Shown: piece after piece, positions 25,589-32,498 of the stretch
How the letters are laid out: the number at the start of each line of letters is the position of its first letter
Position numbering within the stretch: position 1 is the first letter of the stretch
Source of the DNA: Rhizobiaceae bacterium
GTDB lineage: Bacteria > Pseudomonadota > Alphaproteobacteria > Rhizobiales > Rhizobiaceae
NCBI GenBank assembly: GCA_030065115.1
Contig: JASJDO010000025.1
Location: 1-32,498 of the forward strand
DNA: 32,498 nt
Reading direction: 5' to 3'
Program-made: the position numbers and the translations under genes
Notes under the pieces: model-generated
The model's database searches: none
Told to the model about the DNA's origin: nothing
What the model saw: only the letters and a program-made list of their open reading frames with translations

Positions 25589-26472
25589 CAGCGTTTCCTA
25601 AGCTTCGGGTTAAGCGCATCATTCAGGCCATCGCCCACCAGTGAAATGGCCAGCACCGTAATAAAAATTGCCAATCCGGGAATGGTAACAATGTAACTTG
25701 AATCCAGAATATATTGGCGATTGGACCCGATAATCTGTCCCCAACTGACGATATTGGGATCGGTCAGTCCCAGGAAACTCAATCCTGCTTCAAACAGAAT
25801 GGCCGACCCCACCATCAAAGCTGCCTGAACTATGATGGGTGGCAGAGCATTGGGCAGGATCACGCGTCCTATCAGTTTCCAGTTTGAAACCCCTGAAGCG
25901 CGCGCTGCAGTGACATATTCCAATTCCCGAATACGGAGGAATTCCGTCCGGGTAATCCGCGCTACGGGAGGCCAGCTCACCACTCCGATTGCAAAGGTCA
26001 CGATTGGCAATGATGCTCCAAAGAGCGCCACAATTACCATCGAAAAGAGTAGCGTCGGCAGCACTTGGAAAAACTCAGTGATCCGCATCAAAACCTCTTC
26101 TACCCAACCCCGATAGAAGCCCGCAAGTGCACCAATCGTGATGCCGATGACAACGGTAAGGAACGCTGCAGCCAATCCGATGGCAATGGAGACACGCGCG
26201 CCGTGCAGAATCATCAGGAGGAGATCGCGTCCCAGATAATCTGTCCCCAGCAGATAACCTTCTTCACCCGGCGGAGAAAAGGGCGCCCATACCATGTCAA
26301 ATGGATCACCCTGATACAAAACAGGGCCAAACACGCCAGCAAAAATAACAATTAGCAGAACAATCAAGCCAAACATCGCCGAGTGATTACTGCGAAACAT
26401 GACCCATGCTTCCTTGAATGGATGGCTTGGCTTCTGGAGTTCTTCCTGAAGGTTGATGCGTGTAACACTCAT
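25588..26472 (-). CDS. dppC: Peptide ABC transporter permease, DppC type
   Basis: 294 aa, start 26472, overlapping the DppB stop by 4 bp. N-terminal OppC-N segment (PSHPFKEAWVMFRSNHSAMF) with the first membrane span, then the BPD_transp_1 domain with about five more spans. The coupling-helix region EYVTAARASGVSNWKLIGRV is the EAA-type motif that contacts the ATPases. PNALPPIIVQAALMVGSAIL and EAGLSFLGL are typical of DppC/OppC. It forms the membrane channel with DppB. Confidence 0.95.
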   Translation of the reverse strand: MSVTRINLQEELQKPSHPFKEAWVMFRSNHSAMFGLIVLLIVIFAGVFGPVLYQGDPFDMVWAPFSPPGEEGYLLGTDYLGRDLLLMILHGARVSIAIGLAAAFLTVVIGITIGALAGFYRGWVEEVLMRITEFFQVLPTLLFSMVIVALFGASLPIVTFAIGVVSWPPVARITRTEFLRIRELEYVTAARASGVSNWKLIGRVILPNALPPIIVQAALMVGSAILFEAGLSFLGLTDPNIVSWGQIIGSNRQYILDSSYIVTIPGLAIFITVLAISLVGDGLNDALNPKLRKR

Positions 26473-27440
26473 GCCTTGCCCCCAACTCTCGGATCGATCA
26501 TTCGCAAGACCAGATCGGTAATCAGATTGCCGATGACCACCACAATTGCCGAGAAAAACAAAATCCCAAGAATGGTTGGCGTATCTCTCGCAATAATGGA
26601 TTGGAAGGCAAGCGTACCAAGGCCCGGCCAGCTGAACACAGCCTCCACCAGTACAGCTCCAGAAATCACGGCTGAAAATTGGAGGCCTGCAAGCGTGATA
26701 ACCGGTGAAAGCGCGTTCTTAAGTGCATGCTTGTAAACAACTTGTCCCTCACTCAATCCCTTTGCCTTGGCGGTGCGGACATAATCAGAACCCAGAACCT
26801 CAAGCATGGAGCTTCTGCAAAGTCGCGAATAAAGCGCAAGATAAACGGAACAAAGCGCAATGACCGGAAGCACCAGATGATGTAACACATCAACTGTATG
26901 TGCGAAAAATCCACCTTCAATGGTAACATCCCGCATTCCGCTTGAGGGAAAGATCGGTAAATTCAGTGAAAAGGCAATAAGCAACAAAATCCCGGTCCAG
27001 AACACTGGTGCGGAATAACCAAACAGCGCAAGACCCGTTACAAAGTGGCTCGTCAGGCCATTCGGGTTTCTGGCTGAAATCACTCCCAGAACAACACCCA
27101 CAATAAGTGCCAGAAGTTGCGCCGAAATGACCAGCAGGAGCGTTGCAGGCAGACGTTCGAGAATGAGATCGGTAACCGGGCGGTTGTAGAAAAACGAGTA
27201 CCCAAGATCAAATTTAGCCACCTTGACAATATAAGAGCCGAGCTGTGTCAGGAAAGGTTGATCAAGCCCATAGTCCCTTCGGATTTGATCCATCACTTCA
27301 GGGTCAGCGCCACCGCTTGCCTGCGCGATTGTGTCCGCTACATCGCCAGGAGCCAGATGCAGCATGGAAAAGTTCAGCACCAGCACTGCAATGAGCAGCA
27401 CAATTGCATAGAGCGCGCGGATAGAAATTGCCCGTATCAT
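26469..27440 (-). CDS. dppB: Peptide ABC transporter permease, DppB type
   Basis: 323 aa from ATG 27438-27440. The frame is open 22 codons further up, but those overlap the hairpin after the SBP gene and are not like the family. The conserved N-terminal segment IRALYAIVLLIAVLVLNFSM (first span) is followed by the periplasmic part with YGLDQPFLTQ, and the BPD_transp_1 domain with the coupling motif DYVRTAKAKGLSEGQVVYKH and LKNALSPVITLAGLQF. The ribosome site before the ATG is weak. Only 69 bp separate it from the SBP stop, and that gap contains a hairpin. Confidence 0.94.
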   Translation of the reverse strand: MIRAISIRALYAIVLLIAVLVLNFSMLHLAPGDVADTIAQASGGADPEVMDQIRRDYGLDQPFLTQLGSYIVKVAKFDLGYSFFYNRPVTDLILERLPATLLLVISAQLLALIVGVVLGVISARNPNGLTSHFVTGLALFGYSAPVFWTGILLLIAFSLNLPIFPSSGMRDVTIEGGFFAHTVDVLHHLVLPVIALCSVYLALYSRLCRSSMLEVLGSDYVRTAKAKGLSEGQVVYKHALKNALSPVITLAGLQFSAVISGAVLVEAVFSWPGLGTLAFQSIIARDTPTILGILFFSAIVVVIGNLITDLVLRMIDPRVGGKA

Positions 27441-27477
27441 GGTCACCGGATTGTTTCCGTTCAGGCGGGAGATGAAA

Positions 27478-27501
27478 GCGCGGCAAACATCGCTGCCGCG
27501 C
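27478..27501 (-). terminator. Hairpin between the SBP and permease genes
   Basis: Minus-strand GCGCGGCA (27494-27501) pairs perfectly with TGCCGCGC (27478-27485), 8-nt loop, 9 bp after the SBP stop. The T tract is short (TTTC), so it is more likely an mRNA-stabilising or partially terminating structure that keeps the binding protein more abundant than the permease, as in other SBP-first operons. Confidence 0.55.
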
Positions 27502-27509
27502 CCCAATGA

Positions 27510-29078
27510 TTACTTCAGATAGGTCTTGTCCATTGGAGAACTGGTCGCCCAGATACCCAATGGCGGATTGCCCACCTTGTCACTATAGACCGTATGGTAC
27601 GGCAGTGTGTTCATGAAATAGATTGGCAGTTCATCTGCGACGATCTGCTGGAACTCCGTATAGAGCGCTTTGCGCTTTTCAGGATCAGTTTCCTTGCCAG
27701 CCATTTCCAACAATTCATCAACACGCGCATTGGAATAGCCCTGCGTATTGGACCATACACCTTTCGCAATGTTGGAAGTCAGATAAGTCCGGTGTACGCC
27801 GATCACCGGGTCGCCCCAGTTAAAGACTGTATCCCAGCTCATATCAAAGTCCATCGTACCCATGCGCTTCGCCCAGGTCGGGAAATCAGCACTGGCGCGG
27901 ACCGTCACATTAATGCCTACTTTCTTGAGTGCAGCCTTCACGTATTCAACCTGAGGTTTCACATCTTTCCAGCCAAAATCGATGGTAAGATCAAAACGAT
28001 TTCCGTCACCATCTTTCGCAAAGCCGGCTTCGTCCAGAAGTGCATTGGCTTTATCAAGATCCAGTTCATACTCAGGCACATCCGCTGTGTGGAACGGGCT
28101 ATCGGGATGAATGCCGGTTGCCGCATTGGCAGCGGTGCCACGCATGATCGCCTTGTGCACAAAGTTCTTGTCAATTGAATGGGCAATGGCTTGGCGAACC
28201 CGTTTGTCCTTCAATGGACCCTTGGTTGTATTGATCGCAAGCCAGTCAATTGGCCCGATAGCACCATAGCCTTGCGGCGTTACAGTGAGGCCCGAGGCTT
28301 TTTTCAGACGGTTGATGTTTTGCGGCACAACTTCAAACGCGCCAAACTGAACTTCACCATTTTCATAGGCAATGGTGCGCGCTGCCGGATCGGGGATGAT
28401 CTTCAAAACCATCTTGTCGAGATAAGGGCGGCCTTCGATGAAATAGTCATCAAAGCGCTCCATGATCACATGCTCACCGCTTTTATACTCAACCAGTTTA
28501 AACGGGCCAGAACCCACAACATCAGCCGTATTACGTGGATGGGTTTTGGCATCCTGACCATCACCATAAACATGCTTTGGAATAATCGCCATCAACTGGC
28601 TGGACATCGCAAGCATCAAGGCAGGGTGTGGCTTTGACAAGTTCAGAACCGCTGTATGCGCGTCGGGTGTATCTACCGATTCTACCGGTGCAAACATGGC
28701 CTTGAACGGGTGGTTTGCTTTGATCACATCAACCGAAAATGCCACATCTTCAGATGTGATCGGTTTTCCATCATGAAACTTTGCATTCTTTACCAGGTTA
28801 AGCGTGACCTTCAATCCGTCATCACTGATGTTCCAGCTCTCCGCGAGATAAGGCTGGGGTGTCCAGTCATCATCATAGCGCAGCGGTGCTGCAAACAATT
28901 GCGTACCCGGAAAACCCGTTACGATACCCGACTGGACCGCCGGGTTCAGATTTCTCACATTAGTTCCAAGCGCTGCGACCAGTGTGCCACCGCGTTTTGC
29001 TTCTTCCGCAATGCTTGATGTCACAAGCATGGTCGTTGCAGCTGCAGCAAGAAGCAGGTTTTTTACAAGTGATTTCAT
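27510..29078 (-). CDS. dppA: Periplasmic substrate-binding protein, family 5 (DppA type)
   Basis: 522 aa, start ATG at 29078, with GGGAGG 8 nt upstream. A signal peptide is clear: basic start, hydrophobic core LLLAAAATTMLVTSS and probable cleavage after SIA (before EEAKRGG). The mature protein has the SBP_bac_5 pattern: GGTLVAAL, LAESWNISDDGLKVTLNLVK, AKFHDGKPITSEDVAFSVD, VGSGPFKLVEYKSGEHVIME, and KDKRVRQAIAHSIDKNFV. Length is typical. It hands peptides or similar solutes (also Ni, opines or amides in some members) to DppBC. First gene of the operon and divergent from the amidohydrolase gene, so the solute may be the amidohydrolase substrate. Confidence 0.94.
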   Translation of the reverse strand: MKSLVKNLLLAAAATTMLVTSSIAEEAKRGGTLVAALGTNVRNLNPAVQSGIVTGFPGTQLFAAPLRYDDDWTPQPYLAESWNISDDGLKVTLNLVKNAKFHDGKPITSEDVAFSVDVIKANHPFKAMFAPVESVDTPDAHTAVLNLSKPHPALMLAMSSQLMAIIPKHVYGDGQDAKTHPRNTADVVGSGPFKLVEYKSGEHVIMERFDDYFIEGRPYLDKMVLKIIPDPAARTIAYENGEVQFGAFEVVPQNINRLKKASGLTVTPQGYGAIGPIDWLAINTTKGPLKDKRVRQAIAHSIDKNFVHKAIMRGTAANAATGIHPDSPFHTADVPEYELDLDKANALLDEAGFAKDGDGNRFDLTIDFGWKDVKPQVEYVKAALKKVGINVTVRASADFPTWAKRMGTMDFDMSWDTVFNWGDPVIGVHRTYLTSNIAKGVWSNTQGYSNARVDELLEMAGKETDPEKRKALYTEFQQIVADELPIYFMNTLPYHTVYSDKVGNPPLGIWATSSPMDKTYLK

Positions 29079-29237
29079 ATTTTTATCCTCCCAAGGCGCC
29101 GAACCTCTCCCGGGTTTTGCGCGCTACCCTCCATACAATCAGAAAAAATTTTCATGTACAATACAAATCGGTTGACCCAAAATTCACTGATGCCAAGATG
29201 GCGGGAATACGGAGCAACCGGTTTAGGGGCGATGCAC
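29079..29237. promoter_or_regulatory. Divergent control region between dppA and the amidohydrolase gene
   Basis: 159 bp between two divergent start codons must carry both promoters. On the plus strand TTGACC (29172-29177) is a good -35, but the hexamer 17 bp on (AAGATG) is a poor -10. On the minus strand TTGTAC-like and TTGTAT-like hexamers are 17 bp apart, also weak. The shared region suggests common regulation; no clear operator dyad was found. Confidence 0.4.
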
Positions 29238-30875
29238 ATGATCAAGATTTTCAAAGCCAGAAAAATTCTGACCATGAACCCTGCACAACCAGTTGCCGAC
29301 CATGTTGCAATCCGTGATGGAATAATATTAGGCGCGGGCAACCTCGAAGAATTGGCGGGATGGGGCGACCACGAAGTTGATGAGACATTTGCAGACAAGA
29401 TTATCATGCCCGGCTTCGTGGAAGGACACGCCCACACCATGGAGGGCACGCTCTGGCGGCACGTCTATTGCGGATTTTTTGATCGCATGGACCCAAACGG
29501 AAAAATCTGGCCCGGCATCAAAAACAAGGAAGGCGTGCTTGCTCGCCTTAAGGAAGCAGAGCAAAACCTGGATAATCCGGATGCTCCGCTTCCCGGATGG
29601 CAACTCGATCCGATCTATTTCGACAATGTAAGAATAACCCGTCATGATCTTGATCAGGTTTCAAACACTCGGCCCATAGGAGTGCTGCATGCATCCGGCC
29701 ATATCATGAACGTCAATTCAAAAGCATTGGAACTGGGAGGATTGCTGAAACCCGGCCTCAATCATCCGGGCATTCCACTGGGCAGCGATGGCCTACCTGA
29801 CGGTGAATTGCGCGGACCAGATGTCATGACCCCGGTCGGTATCCATGTTGGTTTCGGTGCAGATATGCTCGACTGCGACGAACGAGGTCTGCGTGATTTC
29901 GGTAAACTCTGCGTTCGCGCTGGCGTCACCACAGTCACAGATCTGGCCGCACGATTACAAGAAGATACAGTCAGCATGATGCTGCGCATCACTGGTGAAG
30001 ACCGGTACCCTGCACGAGTTGTCCCTCTGAGATTTTTTCATGGTTTGACACCGAAAGAACTGGTTGATCACGCAGAAAGCTTACTAGGACAATCAACAGA
30101 TCGCCTGCGGCTGGGGCGCATCAAGATTGTCAGCGATGGTTCAATTCAGGGCTTCACCGCTCGCATGCGGGAGCCAGGATACTACAATGGGGCACCAAAC
30201 GGCCTTTGGTATGTGGCACCGGATCAGATGGCAGAAATTTATGATCTAGCCCTGGAACGTGGGTTGCAGGTTCACACCCATACCAATGGTGATGAAGCAA
30301 CGCAGCTTGCGATCGAAACGCTTGATAAAGCTCTGGTGAACCATCCGGTTCGCGATCATCGCTTCACGCTGCAACATTGCCAACTGGCAGATGCGGCCCA
30401 ATTGCGGCGCATGGCAACACTGGGCATGTGCGTGAACTTTTTCTCAAACCACACGTTTTATTGGGGCGATGAACACTATCGCCTGACGGTTGGCCCAGAG
30501 CGGGCAGACCGCATGAATGCTTGTGCAAGCGCACTCGCAAACGAGATTCCTATGGCCATTCATTCAGACGCACCGATTACACCTTTGGGGCCGCTGTTTA
30601 CCGCATGGTGCGCAGTCAACCGCATTACCGCGTCCGGCAGAGTTCAGGGTAAACATGAGCGCATATCCGTCGACAACGCGCTACGTACCATCACACTCGG
30701 TGCTGCGTATACCCTGAAACTGGACGGTGAAATTGGCTCAATAGAAGCGGGCAAACGTGCGGATTTTGCGATCCTTGAAGCCGACCCAACCGAATGTGAT
30801 CCCATGGCTCTGAAAGACATAGCGGTATGGGGCACTGTGCAGGCCGGACGCATATTCGCAGCAAGTGATATTTGA
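29238..30875 (+). CDS. Metal-dependent amidohydrolase, family 3 (YtcJ-like)
   Basis: 545 aa from ATG 29238, chosen because AGGGG lies 8 nt upstream; ATG 29232 is only 2 nt from it, and an open stretch back to 29154 is not family-like. Amidohydrolase superfamily motifs: MPGFVEGHAHTMEG (His64-x-His66), IKIVSDGSIQGFTA (candidate Lys region), GLQVHTHTNGDEAT, FTLQHCQL, AIHSDAPITPLGP (metal Asp), and the C-terminal composite beta domain GEIGSIEAGKRADFAILEADP. These enzymes hydrolyse C-N bonds in exocyclic or N-acyl amides. No signal peptide, so cytoplasmic. It is divergent from a complete peptide-type importer and 3 bp from a COG0523 GTPase gene: uptake, hydrolysis and metal supply may form one pathway. 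The substrate is unknown. Confidence 0.92.
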   Translation: MIKIFKARKILTMNPAQPVADHVAIRDGIILGAGNLEELAGWGDHEVDETFADKIIMPGFVEGHAHTMEGTLWRHVYCGFFDRMDPNGKIWPGIKNKEGVLARLKEAEQNLDNPDAPLPGWQLDPIYFDNVRITRHDLDQVSNTRPIGVLHASGHIMNVNSKALELGGLLKPGLNHPGIPLGSDGLPDGELRGPDVMTPVGIHVGFGADMLDCDERGLRDFGKLCVRAGVTTVTDLAARLQEDTVSMMLRITGEDRYPARVVPLRFFHGLTPKELVDHAESLLGQSTDRLRLGRIKIVSDGSIQGFTARMREPGYYNGAPNGLWYVAPDQMAEIYDLALERGLQVHTHTNGDEATQLAIETLDKALVNHPVRDHRFTLQHCQLADAAQLRRMATLGMCVNFFSNHTFYWGDEHYRLTVGPERADRMNACASALANEIPMAIHSDAPITPLGPLFTAWCAVNRITASGRVQGKHERISVDNALRTITLGAAYTLKLDGEIGSIEAGKRADFAILEADPTECDPMALKDIAVWGTVQAGRIFAASDI

Positions 30876-30878
30876 GCC

Positions 30879-31760
30879 ATGGACCCAGCTGAGCTGACAA
30901 TCCCGGTAACAGTGATCGGCGGATATCTGGGCGCAGGCAAAACAACATTGATCAATCACCTGTTGCGCAATGCAGACGGGCGAAAACTTGCAATTCTTGT
31001 CAATGAGTTTGGCGAGCTCCCGATTGATGAGGACTTGATCGAAGCAGAAAGTGACGATCTGATCAGTCTGGCAGGCGGGTGCATTTGCTGCAGCTACGGC
31101 AATGATCTGGTCGCAGCCCTGGTCAAACTTGCAGATACCAAACTGAAGCCGGATCATGTCGTCATAGAATCGAGCGGTGTTGCCATTCCGAGTTCCATTG
31201 CGGGGTCTGTTTCCATTCTCGAAGGCTACTCGTTGGATGGAGTGATTGTGCTGGTCGATGCTCAAAATGTGCTTGAAAGAGCATCCGATACATATCTTTC
31301 GGATACGATTCTGAGGCAGTTGACGGATAGCAACATCGTTCTCCTAAACAAGGCTGATCTAGTATCCGGTCAACAATTGACTGAATTGAAATACTGGCTT
31401 GCAGATAATGCGCAAGGCGCGCACATCATCGCCACGTCGAATTCCAGGGTTCCATTAGAAGTAGTTCTTCAAAGTCAGTCCGAACATTACATCAGCTCCT
31501 TCGATACAAAGCCGAAACACCTCGAAGGCTTTGAAACTAAAACAATCTTCCCTGACCGGCCACTCGACTTAATTCAGTTTGGCAACGAGCTCATTGAAAA
31601 GAATCCTGATCTTGTACGAGTGAAGGGTTTTGCCAAAAACCTTTCCGGCGAAATAAAAACCATTCAAATTGTTGGCAAATATCTCAATATTTCCGATGCA
31701 CCCACTAGCGTAAGCCCCGGCATCGTATTGATTTTTCAGAAAAATAATACATGTTTATAA
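30879..31760 (+). CDS. COG0523 (CobW/G3E family) GTPase, putative metallochaperone
   Basis: 293 aa, ATG 30879, 3 bp after the amidohydrolase stop. G1 loop GGYLGAGKTTLINHLL (~14-29), VNEFGELPIDEDLI, metal-binding GGCICC (CxCC, Cys68/70/71), Walker-B-like HVVIESSGVA, and LLNKADLV (G4). A shortened CobW C-terminal domain follows (~220-293). G3E proteins use GTP to deliver a metal (zinc, cobalt, iron or nickel) to a client enzyme. Translational proximity to a metal-dependent amidohydrolase makes that enzyme the likely client. No His-rich loop is seen. C-terminus is on the short side but not obviously broken. Confidence 0.93.
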   Translation: MDPAELTIPVTVIGGYLGAGKTTLINHLLRNADGRKLAILVNEFGELPIDEDLIEAESDDLISLAGGCICCSYGNDLVAALVKLADTKLKPDHVVIESSGVAIPSSIAGSVSILEGYSLDGVIVLVDAQNVLERASDTYLSDTILRQLTDSNIVLLNKADLVSGQQLTELKYWLADNAQGAHIIATSNSRVPLEVVLQSQSEHYISSFDTKPKHLEGFETKTIFPDRPLDLIQFGNELIEKNPDLVRVKGFAKNLSGEIKTIQIVGKYLNISDAPTSVSPGIVLIFQKNNTCL

Positions 31761-31821
31761 GCCATAAGATTGATTGGGTAGGCTGGCCGATCAAAAAGCT
31801 CACGTTGGAATGGGGGTTCTG

Positions 31822-32498
31822 ATGAGCAATGCCAGTGGCACACCGATAAAGCTATCGGTTTCTGGGGGATTCCGGCTCTACGATTCAGCCGGTGAAGAAG
31901 TGCGCCTTTCGCTCATTCGCAGCAATGCTACAATTGCCTATTTGGCCTTCTCAGAAACCGCAACTGCGAAACGCACCAAACTTGCTGGCATGTTGTGGAG
32001 TGAGCGGGAAAATGCAAATGCACTTCAATCTTTCCGTCAGGTTGCACTGCAGCTGAAAACCTTTGCGTCAGATCATACACCTGAATTTCTGGACATCACC
32101 AAATACTCGATCGCGCTTGATCGATCCCTGTTCACAAGTGAACTCGACATTCTGGATCAACCCATCTCCAATGCGAACATCCCGGATTTCTCTGCGCTTC
32201 CTGCTCCTGATAGCATGTTGGAAGATCTTGATGGCATAGATGAGGTCTTTGATGAATGGTTGCGTAGCTGGCGCAAAGAAACAGGTCAGAAACTGAGAGC
32301 GATACTGGCAAAGGTAATCGTTTCTCCCGAACTGGATTTCGAAGCCAGAACTCAAGCCGCCGAAGCTCTGGCAAGAATTGACCCGGCAAGCGAGACTGCA
32401 GCACGGCATCTGATTGAAGTTGAGTTCAACAGCAGAAACTCCGCAGCCATGATCAGGGTCTACCAAAGGCTTTGGGATGCATTGGCGGAAGACTGGGA
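31822..32498 (+). CDS. Partial SARP/BTAD-like transcriptional regulator
   Basis: 225 codons are open from ATG 31822 to the right edge, with GGGGG about 5 nt upstream. The start resembles OmpR-type winged-helix regulators of the SARP class: KLSVSGGFRLYDSAGEEVRL, ATIAYLAFSE, then KLAGMLWSERENANALQSFR and QVALQLKTF, the usual GxLW...A..SLRQ..xLR pattern. After ~residue 150 the sequence becomes helical (RTQAAEALARIDPASETAAR, HLIEVEFNSRN, MIRVYQRLWDALAEDW), typical of the BTAD domain. Similar alphaproteobacterial proteins often carry a C-terminal TPR or cyclase part, which would lie outside the window. It starts 61 bp after the GTPase gene on the same strand, so it may be co-transcribed and could regulate the importer/amidohydrolase locus. 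Confidence 0.82.
   Translation, partial: MSNASGTPIKLSVSGGFRLYDSAGEEVRLSLIRSNATIAYLAFSETATAKRTKLAGMLWSERENANALQSFRQVALQLKTFASDHTPEFLDITKYSIALDRSLFTSELDILDQPISNANIPDFSALPAPDSMLEDLDGIDEVFDEWLRSWRKETGQKLRAILAKVIVSPELDFEARTQAAEALARIDPASETAARHLIEVEFNSRNSAAMIRVYQRLWDALAEDW

Overview
The window reads as a chromosomal stretch of an alphaproteobacterium of moderate G+C, judged by eye. The gene families fit a marine or surface-living Hyphomicrobiales- or Rhodobacterales-like organism: an Anbu-type proteasome operon, DUF1272, a PrtD/HlyD-type type I secretion pair, a cluster-5 peptide ABC importer and a SARP/BTAD-like regulator. No rRNA, tRNA or CRISPR array was found, and the genus cannot be named from this alone.

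Layout. (1) 1-2594 looks like the right end of an integrated element. It holds the N-terminal 349 codons of a probable defence protein with an Mrr-like nuclease domain, cut by the window edge, then a P4-type tyrosine integrase and a short boundary region with two inverted repeats and an 11-bp direct repeat. (2) 2585-16157 is a long operon on the minus strand. A ~1400-residue secreted protein (beta-helix repeats, CHRD repeats, RTX nonapeptides) comes first. A strong hairpin terminator/attenuator follows, then the type I secretion ATPase and adaptor, a doubtful small ORF, a BioF2/GNAT-type acyltransferase, a six-span membrane protein, an ATP-grasp ligase, a FemAB-like transferase and a Wzx/MATE-like flippase. 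Most junctions overlap by 4 bp. (3) 16158-18741 holds the operon's upstream region with a perfect 21-bp dyad containing T-N11-A, a LysR-type regulator and a GlxA/AraC-type regulator. (4) 18802-23581 (plus strand) holds DUF1272, a phosphatase-like protein, and the known Anbu set: circularly permuted ATP-grasp, alpha-E, transglutaminase-like, Anbu. (5) 23613-29078 (minus strand) is a complete dppABCDF-type importer. Divergent from it are an amidohydrolase and a COG0523 GTPase (29238-31760). (6) A SARP/BTAD-like regulator runs off the right edge.

The most interesting part is region 2. It couples secretion of a large repeat protein to amide-bond-forming enzymes and a lipid-linked-substrate flippase, with no glycosyltransferase or polymerase in the operon. 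My inference is a surface-matrix or adhesin-anchoring system that builds and exports an acylated or aminoacylated carrier-linked molecule. The partial nuclease-domain protein on the element is a second candidate for an undescribed (defence) function.
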